This document shows positions 31,178 through 39,416 of a DNA stretch of 64,000 nt, piece after piece. Position 1 is the first letter of the stretch; each line of letters starts with the position of its first letter. The notes under the pieces are model-generated. The model searched no databases and had not been told where the DNA came from. It saw nothing but the letters and a program-made list of their open reading frames with translations. A program made the position numbers and the translations under genes. Source of the DNA: Halorubellus litoreus. GTDB lineage: Archaea > Halobacteriota > Halobacteria > Halobacteriales > Natrialbaceae. Location: the NCBI RefSeq assembly GCF_037081675.1, contig NZ_JAZAQL010000006.1:124001-188000 (forward strand), read 5' to 3'.

Positions 31178-31563
31178 TTCGAATCACCTGCAGTTTCCGA
31201 TCGGAGTGCGGGTCGTGAGAGCAACCGGTCGCCATCCACCGTAACGTAGGCCACGCCGTCGCCCGACCCGGACTGACCGGCGCGGACGCCAGCAGTATCC
31301 CGGCCGAGTTTCGACGCGGTCCCCGACCGCTTCTCGCGGTCGGCGGCTTCATCTGTGACCTGGAACTCGAACACCGCGGACTCCTTCGGCACTTGCCGCA
31401 CCCGAGACTCCCCATCGCGCACGTCCTCGACGTGCAGCGTGTTCCTCGATTCGAGGACGACACGCCCCGCTATCCCGACGAGGTCGGGGTTCGCGGCATC
31501 GACGACCTCCACGAGGAGGCCGTTGAGTTCGTGTCGTGGGAGCGTCTCGGGTGTCAGTGCCAT
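31168..31563 (-). CDS. rnp1: Ribonuclease P protein component 1 (Rpp29/Pop4)
   Basis: 131 residues. Rpp29 is one of the archaeal RNase P proteins that mature tRNA 5' ends. The Sm-like core is visible in NGLLVEVVDAANPDLVGIAG and VVLESRNTLHVEDVRDG, then QVPKESAVFEFQV. A basic C-terminal part of about 55 residues follows. It is embedded between rpl29 and rps17, its usual place in archaea, which links tRNA processing to ribosome synthesis. Confidence 0.93.
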   Translation of the reverse strand: MALTPETLPRHELNGLLVEVVDAANPDLVGIAGRVVLESRNTLHVEDVRDGESRVRQVPKESAVFEFQVTDEAADREKRSGTASKLGRDTAGVRAGQSGSGDGVAYVTVDGDRLLSRPALRSETAGDSKWR

Positions 31564-31569
31564 GGTCGC

Positions 31570-31776
31570 TTACTCGTGGTCGCCTTCTTCCGTCTGAATC
31601 GTCTTGATGCGAGCGATCGTCTTCTTCAGTTCGCTCACGCGCCCGGGGTTCTCGGGCGCACCACCGGCTGCCTGCACCGCCTTCGTGTTCAGGAGCTCGG
31701 TCTCGAGCTCCTCCAGCTCCTCTTCGCGTTCGGTGGCCGTCATGTCGCGGATCTCTTCGGTGTGGAGAATCGCCAT
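31570..31776 (-). CDS. rpl29: 50S ribosomal protein L29 (uL29)
   Basis: 68 residues forming two helices: LHTEEIRDMTATEREEELEE and the second with GRVSELKKTIARIKTIQTEE. It lies beside the exit tunnel and helps dock SRP and SecY. It is 3 bases after rps3 and 6 before the Rpp29 gene. Confidence 0.95.
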   Translation of the reverse strand: MAILHTEEIRDMTATEREEELEELETELLNTKAVQAAGGAPENPGRVSELKKTIARIKTIQTEEGDHE

Positions 31777-31779
31777 GAC

Positions 31780-32721
31780 TTACTCCTCCGTGTCCTCTGC
31801 TTCGTCGTCCATCTCGTCCATGAGCTCTTCGGCTTCGGCTTCGACGGCCTCGTCGAGGTCCTCGAAGTCCTCCTCGATGTCGTCGTCGGTCGGGACGTCG
31901 ACGTCCTCGTCGACGACCTCCTCGTCGAGTTCGTCCTCGATGACCTCCTCGACGACGTCCTCGTCGACCGCGTCGACGGCGTCGTCGTCGGCGTCCGCGG
32001 ACAGGTCGTCCTCGGCTTCCTGGACGTCCTCCTGGATCTCCGCGAGCTCCTCGTCGTCGGGTTCCTCGATGAGGTCCGCCGCCTCGTTGGCCTCGACAGC
32101 CTCGGGCGCGACCTCGTTGACGTCCATGTCGGCGTGCACGCCGAAGTCGTCGGGGAGTTCCGCACCCGGCGGGATGATCTTCACGTCGACACCGATCGTG
32201 CCGAGTTTCATCACCGCGACGCCCTGGCCGTGGTCGACGACCTCCTCAGCGGGCTCGCCGTTGTGCTTGATGTACCCGTCGTTGAACTTCTCGACGCGCG
32301 ACCGCGCACCCGTGACCTTCCCGGAGAGGACGATCTCGGCGCCGAGCGCGCCAGCGTCCATGATGCGTTCGAGGGTCGTGTGACCGGCCTTCCGGAAGTA
32401 CCAGCCACGCTCGAGCGCGTTCGCGAGACGGTCCGCGACGATACGCGCGTTCAGGTCGGGTTCGTCGACCTCCTGCACGTCGATCTGGGGGTCCTCGAGG
32501 TTGAATCGCTCCTCGAGCTGGGTGGTGACCTTCCGGATGTTCTTCCCACCTTTCCCGATGACCATCCCGGGCTTCTCCGCCTTGAGGACGATCTGCATGC
32601 CCATCGGCGTCGGCGCCATCTCCATGCCGCCGTAGCCGGCGCGACCGAGCTCTTCCGCGAAGAACTCGTCGATCTGGGAGCGCTGCATCCCGTCCTGGAT
32701 GAATTGATGTTCGTCAGCCAT
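31780..32721 (-). CDS. rps3: 30S ribosomal protein S3 (uS3) with long acidic tail
   Basis: 313 residues from the ATG at 32721. The N-terminal KH domain has VIGKGGKNIRKVTTQLEERF at about 56-75. The C-terminal S3 domain has ERGWYFRKAGHTTLERIMDA and GALGAEIVLSGKVTGARSR. After about residue 200 comes a tail of roughly 110 residues consisting almost only of Asp, Glu, Ala and Val. S3 lines the mRNA entry site. The tail is far more acidic than the core and likely a salt adaptation. It overlaps rpl22 by one base. Confidence 0.96.
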   Translation of the reverse strand: MADEHQFIQDGMQRSQIDEFFAEELGRAGYGGMEMAPTPMGMQIVLKAEKPGMVIGKGGKNIRKVTTQLEERFNLEDPQIDVQEVDEPDLNARIVADRLANALERGWYFRKAGHTTLERIMDAGALGAEIVLSGKVTGARSRVEKFNDGYIKHNGEPAEEVVDHGQGVAVMKLGTIGVDVKIIPPGAELPDDFGVHADMDVNEVAPEAVEANEAADLIEEPDDEELAEIQEDVQEAEDDLSADADDDAVDAVDEDVVEEVIEDELDEEVVDEDVDVPTDDDIEEDFEDLDEAVEAEAEELMDEMDDEAEDTEE

Positions 32722-33182
32722 TATGCTTCGACCTCCTCGACGACGATCTCGACGTCGACCTCCGGCGTGTTCCACGGCGACGCCCGCCCCATCGCGCGGG
32801 GCTTGCGGCCCTGAGACTCGCCGACCTTGTGTGCCGCACAGTGCGCGATCTCCATGGATTCACCGTCGAACCCCTGGTGGTCCGCGTTCGCGGCGACGTT
32901 CGTGAGCAGTTCCTTGAACGCCTTGCTGGCCTTCTCGGGGAAACGACCGGCGTCCCAGCCGTCGATGTCGCTACGGTGCCCGACACCGCTGTTGTGCTGC
33001 TTGAACGGCACCGAGCGGTCGCCGGCGATGACGTCGTCGAGGTACGCTTGCGCGTCCGCGACGGTCATCCCCTTGATCTCTCGCGCGATGGCCTTGCTGT
33101 GCTTGTTGCTCATGTGACGCTCCCGGAGCATGGCTTTCGCCGTCGAATCCGGATCCGCGTCGACGCTGTAACTGATTCCCAT
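32721..33182 (-). CDS. rpl22: 50S ribosomal protein L22 (uL22)
   Basis: 153 residues. KAMLRERHMSNKHSKAIARE and IKGMTVADAQAYLDDVIAGD open the fold, and GVGHRSDIDGWDAGRFPEKA with RKPRAMGRASPWNTPEVDVE are the archaeal-specific loop and tunnel-lining hairpin. It contacts all domains of 23S rRNA. It overlaps rps3 by one base. Confidence 0.96.
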   Translation of the reverse strand: MGISYSVDADPDSTAKAMLRERHMSNKHSKAIAREIKGMTVADAQAYLDDVIAGDRSVPFKQHNSGVGHRSDIDGWDAGRFPEKASKAFKELLTNVAANADHQGFDGESMEIAHCAAHKVGESQGRKPRAMGRASPWNTPEVDVEIVVEEVEA

Positions 33183-33185
33183 GGT

Positions 33186-33617
33186 TTACTTGAGTGGCAC
33201 GAACTTCGAGGACCGCGTCGCCCCGATCCCGGCCTGTCCGTGCTCGACGGACGTTCGCGTGAGCTGGAACTCGCCGAGGTAGTGCCCGATCATCTCGGGC
33301 TCCACTCGAACGCGCTCGAACTCCTGGCCGTTGTAGACGGCGAACGTGAGGCCGACGAACTCCGGCAGCACGACCATGTCGCGCAGGTGCGTGCGGAGCG
33401 GGTTGTTCGCGGTTTCCTCTTCGGTCGCGTCGCGAGCCTCCTCGATGAGCTTCTGCTTCTCCACGGAGAGGCCGCGTTCGATACTTCGCCGCTGGCGAGC
33501 GGGCAGCAGTTCCGCGACGTCCTCCAGGTCGAGTTCCTGGAGTTCGTCGAGCGTGTGGCCGCGGTACGTGAACTCCTCGTCCTCGTCCCGGCCGGTTCGG
33601 TATTCCTGATTCGTCAT
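33186..33617 (-). CDS. rps19: 30S ribosomal protein S19 (uS19)
   Basis: 143 residues. The core RTHLRDMVVLPEFVGLTFAV, YNGQEFERVRVEPEMIGHYL and GEFQLTRTSVEHGQAGIGAT ends with the RNA-binding tail RSSKFVPLK. The N-terminal extension of about 60 residues (EEFTYRGHTLDELQELDLED) is the archaeal form. It sits in the 30S head near the A site. It overlaps rpl2 by 4 bases. Confidence 0.96.
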   Translation of the reverse strand: MTNQEYRTGRDEDEEFTYRGHTLDELQELDLEDVAELLPARQRRSIERGLSVEKQKLIEEARDATEEETANNPLRTHLRDMVVLPEFVGLTFAVYNGQEFERVRVEPEMIGHYLGEFQLTRTSVEHGQAGIGATRSSKFVPLK

Positions 33618-34336
33618 TTGTTACCACCTCGGCCCGTGCGTCGGGAGGAGATGTCGCCGACCTTGCGGCCCGGCGGCGCGTTCCGCGACACGGACTTGGG
33701 CTGACCCGGGTGCTGGCGGCCACCGCCACCGAACGGGTGGTCGACGGCGTTCATCGCCACACCACGCACGGTCGGCCACTTGCCACCGCGGGCACGCATC
33801 TTGTGGTACTTGTTCCCCGCCTTCACGAACGGCTTCTCCGTCCGACCGCCACCGGCGACCACGCCGACCGTGGCGCGGCAGTCCGGCGACAGGCGCTTCA
33901 TCTCGCCGCTGGGCAACTGGACGACCGCGGCGTCGCGGTCGTGCGTGATGAGGTCCGCGCTCGTACCCGATGCACGCGCGAACTTCCCACCGTCACCCGG
34001 CTGGCGCTCCACGTTACACACGGGAACACCCTCGGGGATCTCCGCCAGCGGCATCGTGTTGCCGGGCTTGATCTCCGAGGAGATACCAACCTGCAGTTCG
34101 TCGCCGACCGCGATCCCTTCGGGCGCGAGCACGAGACGACGGTCGCCGTCCTCGAACTCGACGGCCGCGACGGGCGCGGAGCGAGCAGGGTCGTGCTCGA
34201 TGTCGACGACCTCGCCCGCGACGACGTCCGATTCCTCGAGCTTCTTGTGTGAGAGGTCAGCCTTGTAACGGTGACTGGGGGCTCGGAACGTCGAGCCACC
34301 ACGACCGCGTCGCTGCCCCTGGATTCTGCGTCCCAT
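33614..34336 (-). CDS. rpl2: 50S ribosomal protein L2 (uL2)
   Basis: 240 residues. It opens with GRRIQGQRRGRGGSTFRAPS, has the OB/SH3 core (VEFEDGDRRLVLAPEGIAVG, GNTMPLAEIPEGVPVCNVER) and the conserved peptidyl-transferase-proximal loop RGVAMNAVDHPFGGGGRQH near residue 195, including the invariant His. It is 2 bases after rpl23 and overlaps rps19. Confidence 0.97.
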   Translation of the reverse strand: MGRRIQGQRRGRGGSTFRAPSHRYKADLSHKKLEESDVVAGEVVDIEHDPARSAPVAAVEFEDGDRRLVLAPEGIAVGDELQVGISSEIKPGNTMPLAEIPEGVPVCNVERQPGDGGKFARASGTSADLITHDRDAAVVQLPSGEMKRLSPDCRATVGVVAGGGRTEKPFVKAGNKYHKMRARGGKWPTVRGVAMNAVDHPFGGGGRQHPGQPKSVSRNAPPGRKVGDISSRRTGRGGNK

Positions 34337-34338
34337 TC

Positions 34339-34596
34339 TTAGAACACCCCGATGCGGGAGGCCACTTCCTGCGCGTCGTCGTCCTCGCTCAGACGAACGA
34401 TCGCCTTCTTCTGGCCTTTCATCGTGATCATCGTGTTCACGTCGTCCACGTCGACCTCGAACTGCGACTCGACGGCCTCGCGGACGTCGATCTTCGAGGC
34501 TTCGTCGTGCACGACGAACTGGAGCTTGTTCTCGAAGTCCATGTCGTTCATCGCCTTCTCGGTGACGAGCGGGAACCGAATGACGTCGGCGCTCAT
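34339..34596 (-). CDS. rpl23: 50S ribosomal protein L23 (uL23)
   Basis: 85 residues. VIRFPLVTEKAMNDMDFENK and QFVVHDEASKIDVREAVESQ, then VNTMITMKGQKKAIVRLSE, are the L23 fold. It forms the docking site for SRP and the translocon at the tunnel exit. It overlaps rpl4 by 4 bases. Confidence 0.95.
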   Translation of the reverse strand: MSADVIRFPLVTEKAMNDMDFENKLQFVVHDEASKIDVREAVESQFEVDVDDVNTMITMKGQKKAIVRLSEDDDAQEVASRIGVF

Positions 34597-35345
34597 CGCT
34601 CGTTCACCTCCGCGACGGCGGACTCCGTCCAGACGGTGAGTCGACCGGCGTGCGTGCCGGGCGCGAGGTCCTCGACGTCGACGTTCGCCGCGGTGGCGAC
34701 GTCGGCACCGGCGAGGTTCCGCGCGGCCTTCGACGGGCCCGCGTCACTGGACGTGACGAACAGCACGGACTTCGGCTCCGTGTACTTCCGGCCACGGGCC
34801 TTCCCCTGGCCTGCGCGGACCGAGCGCCCCTCGTCAGCGCGCTCGACGTCCGCGTCGAGCCCGAGTGCTTCGAGGAGCGCGACGACCTCCTTGGTCTTCG
34901 CGAGGTCCTCGAACTCGTCGGACACGACGACGGGCAGGTCGAGGTCGTCGTCGAACTCGTGGCCGCGCTCGGCCACGCGCTCTGCGTCCACGGTCGCCGC
35001 GACCGCGGAACGGAACGCGAGCTTGCGTTCCTTCTTGTTGATCGACTTCCCCTGCTCTTTCTCGGCCTTCGGCGGATGCGCCTTGCGACCCCCGACAGTC
35101 TGGGGGACGCGCGCACCCTGACCGTTCGTGCGCGGCACGTGCGCCATGCCACGCCCGGAGCCGGGCGATTCCGCGGACGTCCGGAGGCCCGCGTGCGGGT
35201 CCGCTCCGTAGTCCTGCTTCGCGTTTGCCTGTGCGACGCCGACCGCTCGCTTGATGAGGTCCGGGCGGAACTGCGTCCCGAAGACCTCCGGCAGCTCGAG
35301 CGAGTCGGACTCGTCGCCGTCCAGGTCGTAGATTGTCGCGTTCAT
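34593..35345 (-). CDS. rpl4: 50S ribosomal protein L4 (uL4, L1e type)
   Basis: 250 residues. The tunnel loop is SPGSGRGMAHVPRTNGQGAR with VPQTVGGRKAHPPKAEKEQG at about 60-100. KSINKKERKLAFRSAVAATV, PVVVSDEFEDLAKTKEVVAL and KSVLFVTSSDAGPSKAARNL follow. It is 4 bases after rpl3. The N-terminus carries the short acidic DLDGDESDSLELP. Confidence 0.96.
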   Translation of the reverse strand: MNATIYDLDGDESDSLELPEVFGTQFRPDLIKRAVGVAQANAKQDYGADPHAGLRTSAESPGSGRGMAHVPRTNGQGARVPQTVGGRKAHPPKAEKEQGKSINKKERKLAFRSAVAATVDAERVAERGHEFDDDLDLPVVVSDEFEDLAKTKEVVALLEALGLDADVERADEGRSVRAGQGKARGRKYTEPKSVLFVTSSDAGPSKAARNLAGADVATAANVDVEDLAPGTHAGRLTVWTESAVAEVNER

Positions 35346-35348
35346 GAT

Positions 35349-36365
35349 TTAGCCCTGGTTCGATGCTGTGGAGACGTACCGGACCTCGGGGTCGAGGCGC
35401 GGTTGCTCGTTCGGTCGGATAGCCGGGCGAAGTCGGAGCAGGCGCTGGTCGGGACCAGGCACGCTCCCCTTGACGAGCGTGTACGGACCGTCGACCTCGC
35501 CGTAGTTGACGAAGCCGCCGTCGACGTTCGCGTCGTCACCGTCACCGAGCCCGAGAATACGCTTGTTGAGCTCGGTGCGCTGGTGGTAGCCAGTTTGGCC
35601 CTGCTGGGGGACCGTCGAGCGAACGCGGCTCGGGTTCCACGGACCGAGGTTCCCGATGCGGCGCCGCCAGCCCTGGCGGGCGTGCTTGCCCTTCCGCTTC
35701 TGGACGCCCCAGCGCTTGACGGGACCCTGGGTGCCCTTGCCCTTCGTGACACCGGCGACGTCCGCGAGTTCGCCCTCGCGGAAGACGTCCGTCGTGTCGT
35801 GCGCGCCGCCGTCCTCGAGGAGTTCGAGGCCGTAGTCGACGCGGTCGTCGATGGAGCCACCGCCGATGCGGGTCTCCATGACGTCCGGCTTCTTCTTCGG
35901 GACCGACGGGACGCTACGGGGCGTCGTGTGCGTGATCGCACGGACGTCCGCGATGTCCGCCTCGTCGACGGTCGCGCGGAAGTCGTCGGCCTTCGTCTCG
36001 AAGTCGACGTCCTCCGGGACGTCGAGGACGCGGTCGAGGTCGTCGTCGACCTCGGGCGCCCAGACTTCGGTGAGCGGCTGCTTGCCGTAAGGTGTGTTCT
36101 CGTACGCTCGCAGGGCGACCGCCTTCATCGGCGGCGTCTCGATGATGGTCACGGGAACGGTCTCCTCCATCCCTTCGCGGGGGGAGTCGGACTCGTCGTT
36201 GATCATCACCACGTGCGTCATGCCGGCTTTGTAGCCGGCGAAAGCCTGCAGCGTCGGCTGTCCATCGTCCTCGGGCCACGAGTTGAATCGCGGCGTCTCG
36301 CTAGACGCGCGAACTCGTGGGCCGAATCCGAGCGAGCCTTTGCGTGGTCTGCTTGGTTGTGGCAT
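35349..36365 (-). CDS. rpl3: 50S ribosomal protein L3 (uL3)
   Basis: 338 residues. PQPSRPRKGSLGFGPRVRAS and QAFAGYKAGMTHVVMINDES are the archaeal start. VAGVTKGKGTQGPVKRWGVQ, KRKGKHARQGWRRRIGNLGP and QQGQTGYHQRTELNKRILGL form the extension that reaches toward the peptidyl-transferase centre. It is the first ribosomal gene of the block, 4 bases after the SPOUT methylase gene. Confidence 0.97.
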   Translation of the reverse strand: MPQPSRPRKGSLGFGPRVRASSETPRFNSWPEDDGQPTLQAFAGYKAGMTHVVMINDESDSPREGMEETVPVTIIETPPMKAVALRAYENTPYGKQPLTEVWAPEVDDDLDRVLDVPEDVDFETKADDFRATVDEADIADVRAITHTTPRSVPSVPKKKPDVMETRIGGGSIDDRVDYGLELLEDGGAHDTTDVFREGELADVAGVTKGKGTQGPVKRWGVQKRKGKHARQGWRRRIGNLGPWNPSRVRSTVPQQGQTGYHQRTELNKRILGLGDGDDANVDGGFVNYGEVDGPYTLVKGSVPGPDQRLLRLRPAIRPNEQPRLDPEVRYVSTASNQG

Positions 36366-36369
36366 GCTG

Positions 36370-37215
36370 TTACCTCGTTAGGGTGAGGCAGCCGAGTGTG
36401 GCGAACATCGCTTCTTCGGTTCGCACGACCTCGCTGCCCTGGTTCGGGATCGAATTCACCCAGAGGTCGAACCCGGGTAGGTCACCGGATTCGACGGTGT
36501 TCGAGTCCACGGCGTCGGCGTCGACGCCGAGGATTGGCGGCAGTCCTCTGTCGGGCGCTCCGAAGACGACGGTCAGTCCGTCGTCGTGGATGCGCCCGGC
36601 GAGCGTGTCCAGCCTGGACACGGAGAGTTCCTCCCCGTGTCGTGAAGCGGCGATGGTCACGCCCGCGTCCTCACGGCCGAGTGCTGCCGAAATGGTCGAT
36701 TGCTCCACGTCGAACCCCGGGAGTGGGGCGTCGACGAGTCGCGCACGAACCGGTCGTCTCGAAGAGACCCTGACGGTCACGCGCTCTCCCTCAGCCACCT
36801 CCATCGCCGGAGGGACGTTGAGGGAGATCGGGTGTTGCAGTCCGCAATTGACCCGGACGCGCCCTTCAGGTCCGACCTCGGTCACGATTCCCTGTCTTAA
36901 CGACTCCGAATCGTTCGATTCGGAGCCGGTCTGTGACGCCGGGAGGAGCGGCGGCAGGACACCGACGTACTCGAGTTCTGGCCGTTTTCCCCATGCCTCG
37001 CGTTTGAGGTAGGGGGGCGTTGCGGCGTATTCGAGTACGGTGCGTACGAAGTCCCCGCCTCGTTTCCGTTCGCCGTCTTCGTCGGGGAAGACGACGAGTC
37101 GGTCCGCCCGGAAGATGGTCGCCGCGCGGGCGACGTAACCGAGTTTGCGAGTTGCCTCGCGTTTGTCCTCGGCTTCCCGGGTGAGGGAGGACGGCACGAG
37201 TACGCTGGTGGTCAT
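36370..37215 (-). CDS. SPOUT-fold RNA methyltransferase (archaeal C9orf114/SPOUT1-like)
   Basis: 281 residues. The protein starts TSVLVPSSLTREAEDKREAT and has FRADRLVVFPDED, then an inserted OB-like domain at about 95-165 (QGIVTEVGPEGRVRVNCGLQ). The SPOUT C-terminal part includes LTVVFGAPDRGLPPILG and the knot-forming end LWVNSIPNQGSEVVRTEEAM, where SAM would bind. It is probably an rRNA base methylase, inferred from family and position as the leader gene of the ribosomal transcript, 4 bases before rpl3. Confidence 0.87.
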   Translation of the reverse strand: MTTSVLVPSSLTREAEDKREATRKLGYVARAATIFRADRLVVFPDEDGERKRGGDFVRTVLEYAATPPYLKREAWGKRPELEYVGVLPPLLPASQTGSESNDSESLRQGIVTEVGPEGRVRVNCGLQHPISLNVPPAMEVAEGERVTVRVSSRRPVRARLVDAPLPGFDVEQSTISAALGREDAGVTIAASRHGEELSVSRLDTLAGRIHDDGLTVVFGAPDRGLPPILGVDADAVDSNTVESGDLPGFDLWVNSIPNQGSEVVRTEEAMFATLGCLTLTR

Positions 37216-37270
37216 GCCGTGACGCTTTCTCGCCTCGTCACTAGACTGTGCCGATTGTATTCGAACGCGC

Positions 37271-37279
37271 CATAAAAGG
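37271..37279 (-). promoter_or_regulatory. Promoter of the ribosomal superoperon (TATA box)
   Basis: On the minus strand the element CCCTTTTATGG stands about 56 bases before the ATG of the SPOUT gene, giving an expected start near 37,246 and a leader of about 30 bases. No other AT-rich element is as close. Since the 25 genes downstream leave no gap above 6 bases, this is probably the main promoter. Confidence 0.55.
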
Positions 37280-37280
37280 G

Positions 37281-37641
37281 TGCCGAATTGTATTTGGGGT
37301 TGTGAGGCGCTCTCAGCCCACTAGCCGCGTGTTTCGAGTTCACAAGGTGACGCATTGGCGTGGGTTGGTTTCGCACGCAGGGTGGCTAGCCGGCCTCGCG
37401 AGGAAGGGGCGGGCGAGGCAGGCCCCAAGGGCGTGGGCGCGTGCGACCGCTCGCGTGACGACCGGTTCGGTGCCGCGGTCGCTGGCCTTCGCTCGCGCGA
37501 GCGCTCGCGCACGTAGAGAAGACATAGTCTGGAGTCTCGACCCCGGCGCCCTGTGGTGGTTCCACGTCACGAACGCGCCACGATTCGGAACCCTTATCTG
37601 TAACCCGGCCACTACGATTAGGTACGCGAAAGCGTGACCGC
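37281..37641. other. Gene-free stretch between the superoperon promoter and tRNA-Gly
   Basis: The stretch is GC-rich with several Arg/Ala-type shadow frames that do not look coding. It contains a small stem GGGGC...GCCCC (about 37407-37427) and many CGCTCGCGCGAGCG-type words near 37,490-37,510. An AT-rich ACGATTAGG at about 37,612-37,621 is a plausible TATA element for tRNA-Gly. Nothing else is evident. Confidence 0.4.
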
Positions 37642-37712
37642 GCGCAGATAGTGTAGTGGTATCACGTGACCTTGCCATGGTCACAACCTGGGTTCAAATC
37701 CCAGTCTGCGCA
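37642..37712 (+). tRNA. tRNA-Gly (anticodon GCC)
   Basis: 71 bases. The acceptor GCGCAGA pairs with TCTGCGC. The anticodon arm is TGACC/GGTCA with loop TTGCCAT, so the anticodon is GCC. The T stem is CTGGG/CCCAG around TTCAAAT. The discriminator is A (37712) and CCA is not encoded. Its 3' end is copied twice downstream. Confidence 0.96.
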
Positions 37713-37851
37713 TTCTTCCGGTTTCCCAGACGACGAGCGTAGCGAGTCGTCCGAAACCGGAAGAATCGGTATCTGGGATTTGAGCAGACGAGTCGCAGCG
37801 CCGAACGCAGTGAGGCGACCGTCTCGTCGCGTTCAAATCCCGGTCTGCGCA
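37713..37851. repeat. tRNA-Gly tail unit 1
   Basis: Starting at the tRNA's last base, ATTCTTCCGGTTTC (37712-37725) pairs perfectly with GAAACCGGAAGAAT (37753-37766), with an inner GACGAC/GTCGTC stem and loop GAGCGTAGCGA. An inverted T-arm fragment CTGGGATTTGAGC follows at 37773-37785. The unit ends with a 21-base copy of the tRNA 3' end (37831-37851), 20 of 21 bases identical to 37692-37712. The inverted T-arm and the direct copy can pair with each other. Confidence 0.85.
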
Positions 37852-38000
37852 CTTCTCTCGACGACAACGCCGACGAGCACCGCATAGCGGTGCGAGTCAT
37901 GCGCGTCGGCGAGTGCAGTCGAACGCTGGGATTTGAGCGGGGAGCGCGCAGCCGAGCGAACCGAGGACCGTGCGACCGAGTTCAGGTCCTGGTCTGCGCA
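37852..38000. repeat. tRNA-Gly tail unit 2, more diverged
   Basis: The same plan is repeated: a hairpin (CGCCGACG with CGTCGGCG, enclosing CACCGC/GCGGTG), an inverted T-arm CTGGGATTTGAGC at 37926-37938, and a copy of the tRNA 3' end at 37980-38000 that keeps 17 of 21 bases. The words after 38000 (GACGAGCGTGGCGAG near 38,022) hint at a third, decayed unit. The rest up to 38,192 is G/T-rich and shows nothing else. Confidence 0.78.
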
Positions 38001-38192
38001 CGTTTCGTCGTCTCGGAGTCGACGAGCGTGGCGAGGCGGCTGCGTTCGTCGAGGTCGAACGAGTGGATTTCGGGGTTCGAGTGACGGGGGTCGCTCGGTG
38101 TCGTCGGTTGTGAGTGCACCTGGTTGTTCGTGGTCGGTGCGGTCGGGTGGGTGGCGCGTGGTGCTGGCGGGGTGAGGGCGTCGTGTTCGCGG

Positions 38193-39416
38193 TCAGTCCT
38201 CGGGTTGCGTGGTGAGGTGTTGGATGACCTCGAGCGCGTCGGTTTCGTCGATGGTGTCGGATTGGACGGTGGCGTGGATGACTTTGGCTGCGAGTTCGGT
38301 GTCTCGGAGTGGTGAGGTAGGTGCTGGGTTCGTCGTGCTGGTGGTGAGGCGTCGTTCGAGTTCGGTGACGGTGGTGGCGAGGTCGTCGACGGCGTCGGCG
38401 AGGGTCGTGTCGACGGCGTCGTCGCCGTCGTCGTGGTCGGGCGAGCGCGGTGGTCGTGTCTCCGCGAGTGCCGTTGCGACGGTTCGGTCGACGCCGGTCG
38501 TCTCGGTCGTCTGTGCTGCGTCGAGTGGTTCGGCGACCGTTTCGTCTGATGATTCCGCTGCGTCGGCGTCGTGCTCGTCGGTCGACTCGCTCGGTTCAAG
38601 CGCGTCGGTTCGGGCCGTGTCGGGGTCGTCTGGGTCGCTCGGCTCGTCGTCGGTCGGCCGGTCGTCCGTCGGTGCCGACGGCTCGTCTGCTGCTGGTTCG
38701 TTCGCACTCGCATCCTGCTCGTCCGTGCCCGCTTTCGCGTTGCGCGTGCTCCCGGAGGCGTCGTCGGTCGTCCTGGGTTCGTCGGCCGTCCCGGGCTCGT
38801 CGGTTGGGGCGTGTTCGTCGAGCTGGAGGTCGGCGACGTACGACTGGCGGTTCGCCCAGTCGAAGCCGTCGATGGCGTTGAGTTGCGTGCTGACCGTCGC
38901 CTGACTGACGTCGAACGTCGCCGCGATCTCGCTCTGGGTTGCGTCGGGACGCGCTTTGATTGCGGCGAGGTACTCGCGTTGCCGGTCGGTCAGTGACTCG
39001 ACGCGGTCGGGTGTTGTCTCGTTCGCGTCCGTCCGCCCGTCGTCGCTGTCGGTCCCGTCGTCGCTGTCGGTCCCGTCGTCGCTGTCGGCCGCGTCCACAT
39101 CCGCTTCCCCGTCGGACCCGTCCGCGTCGACGCCATCCTCGGACCCAACGATTGACGGTGGCGTGGTCGCGCCGGCGTCCTCGTCGGCCGCCGCGACCGT
39201 GGCCAGTCCACTCCCGTCCGATGCGGTTGCGGACGCGTCGGCGCTGCTCGCGGTCGGACTGCCAGTGCTCGCCGACGGGTCACCGTAGTCGTCGAGGACG
39301 CGTTCGACGAGCGACGGCGACGCCGCCGAGACGCGCTCCGAGAGCTCCTCGATGGACGCGTCGGGTCGCTCTTCGGCGACGTCGAGGATCTTCTTGTGGA
39401 CGATCGCTTTCGGCAC
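38193..39416 (-). CDS. Winged-helix transcription regulator with long disordered acidic flanks
   Basis: 407 residues from the GTG at 39416, which has GGAGG 10 bases upstream; an ATG at 39455 would add 13 residues. The N-terminus PKAIVHKKILDVAEERPDAS is a first small helical domain. A MarR/AsnC-like winged helix lies at about 140-200 (SLTDRQREYLAAIKARPDAT, SEIAATFDVSQATVSTQLNA, IDGFDWANR). The rest is Asp/Ser/Thr/Ala-rich and looks disordered, with DSDDGT repeated. A last helical part (LADAVDDLATTVTELERRL...) may dimerise. The targets are unknown. Confidence 0.8.
   Translation of the reverse strand: MPKAIVHKKILDVAEERPDASIEELSERVSAASPSLVERVLDDYGDPSASTGSPTASSADASATASDGSGLATVAAADEDAGATTPPSIVGSEDGVDADGSDGEADVDAADSDDGTDSDDGTDSDDGRTDANETTPDRVESLTDRQREYLAAIKARPDATQSEIAATFDVSQATVSTQLNAIDGFDWANRQSYVADLQLDEHAPTDEPGTADEPRTTDDASGSTRNAKAGTDEQDASANEPAADEPSAPTDDRPTDDEPSDPDDPDTARTDALEPSESTDEHDADAAESSDETVAEPLDAAQTTETTGVDRTVATALAETRPPRSPDHDDGDDAVDTTLADAVDDLATTVTELERRLTTSTTNPAPTSPLRDTELAAKVIHATVQSDTIDETDALEVIQHLTTQPED

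Noticed and set aside
37340..37684. A 114-codon minus-strand frame covering tRNA-Gly
   Set aside because: It overlaps the tRNA and has Ala/Arg bias without hydrophobic pattern.
37713..38000. Integrated virus or genomic island at tRNA-Gly
   Set aside because: The copied tRNA ends resemble att sites, but they enclose only about 140 bp with no integrase gene. A full element is not present.
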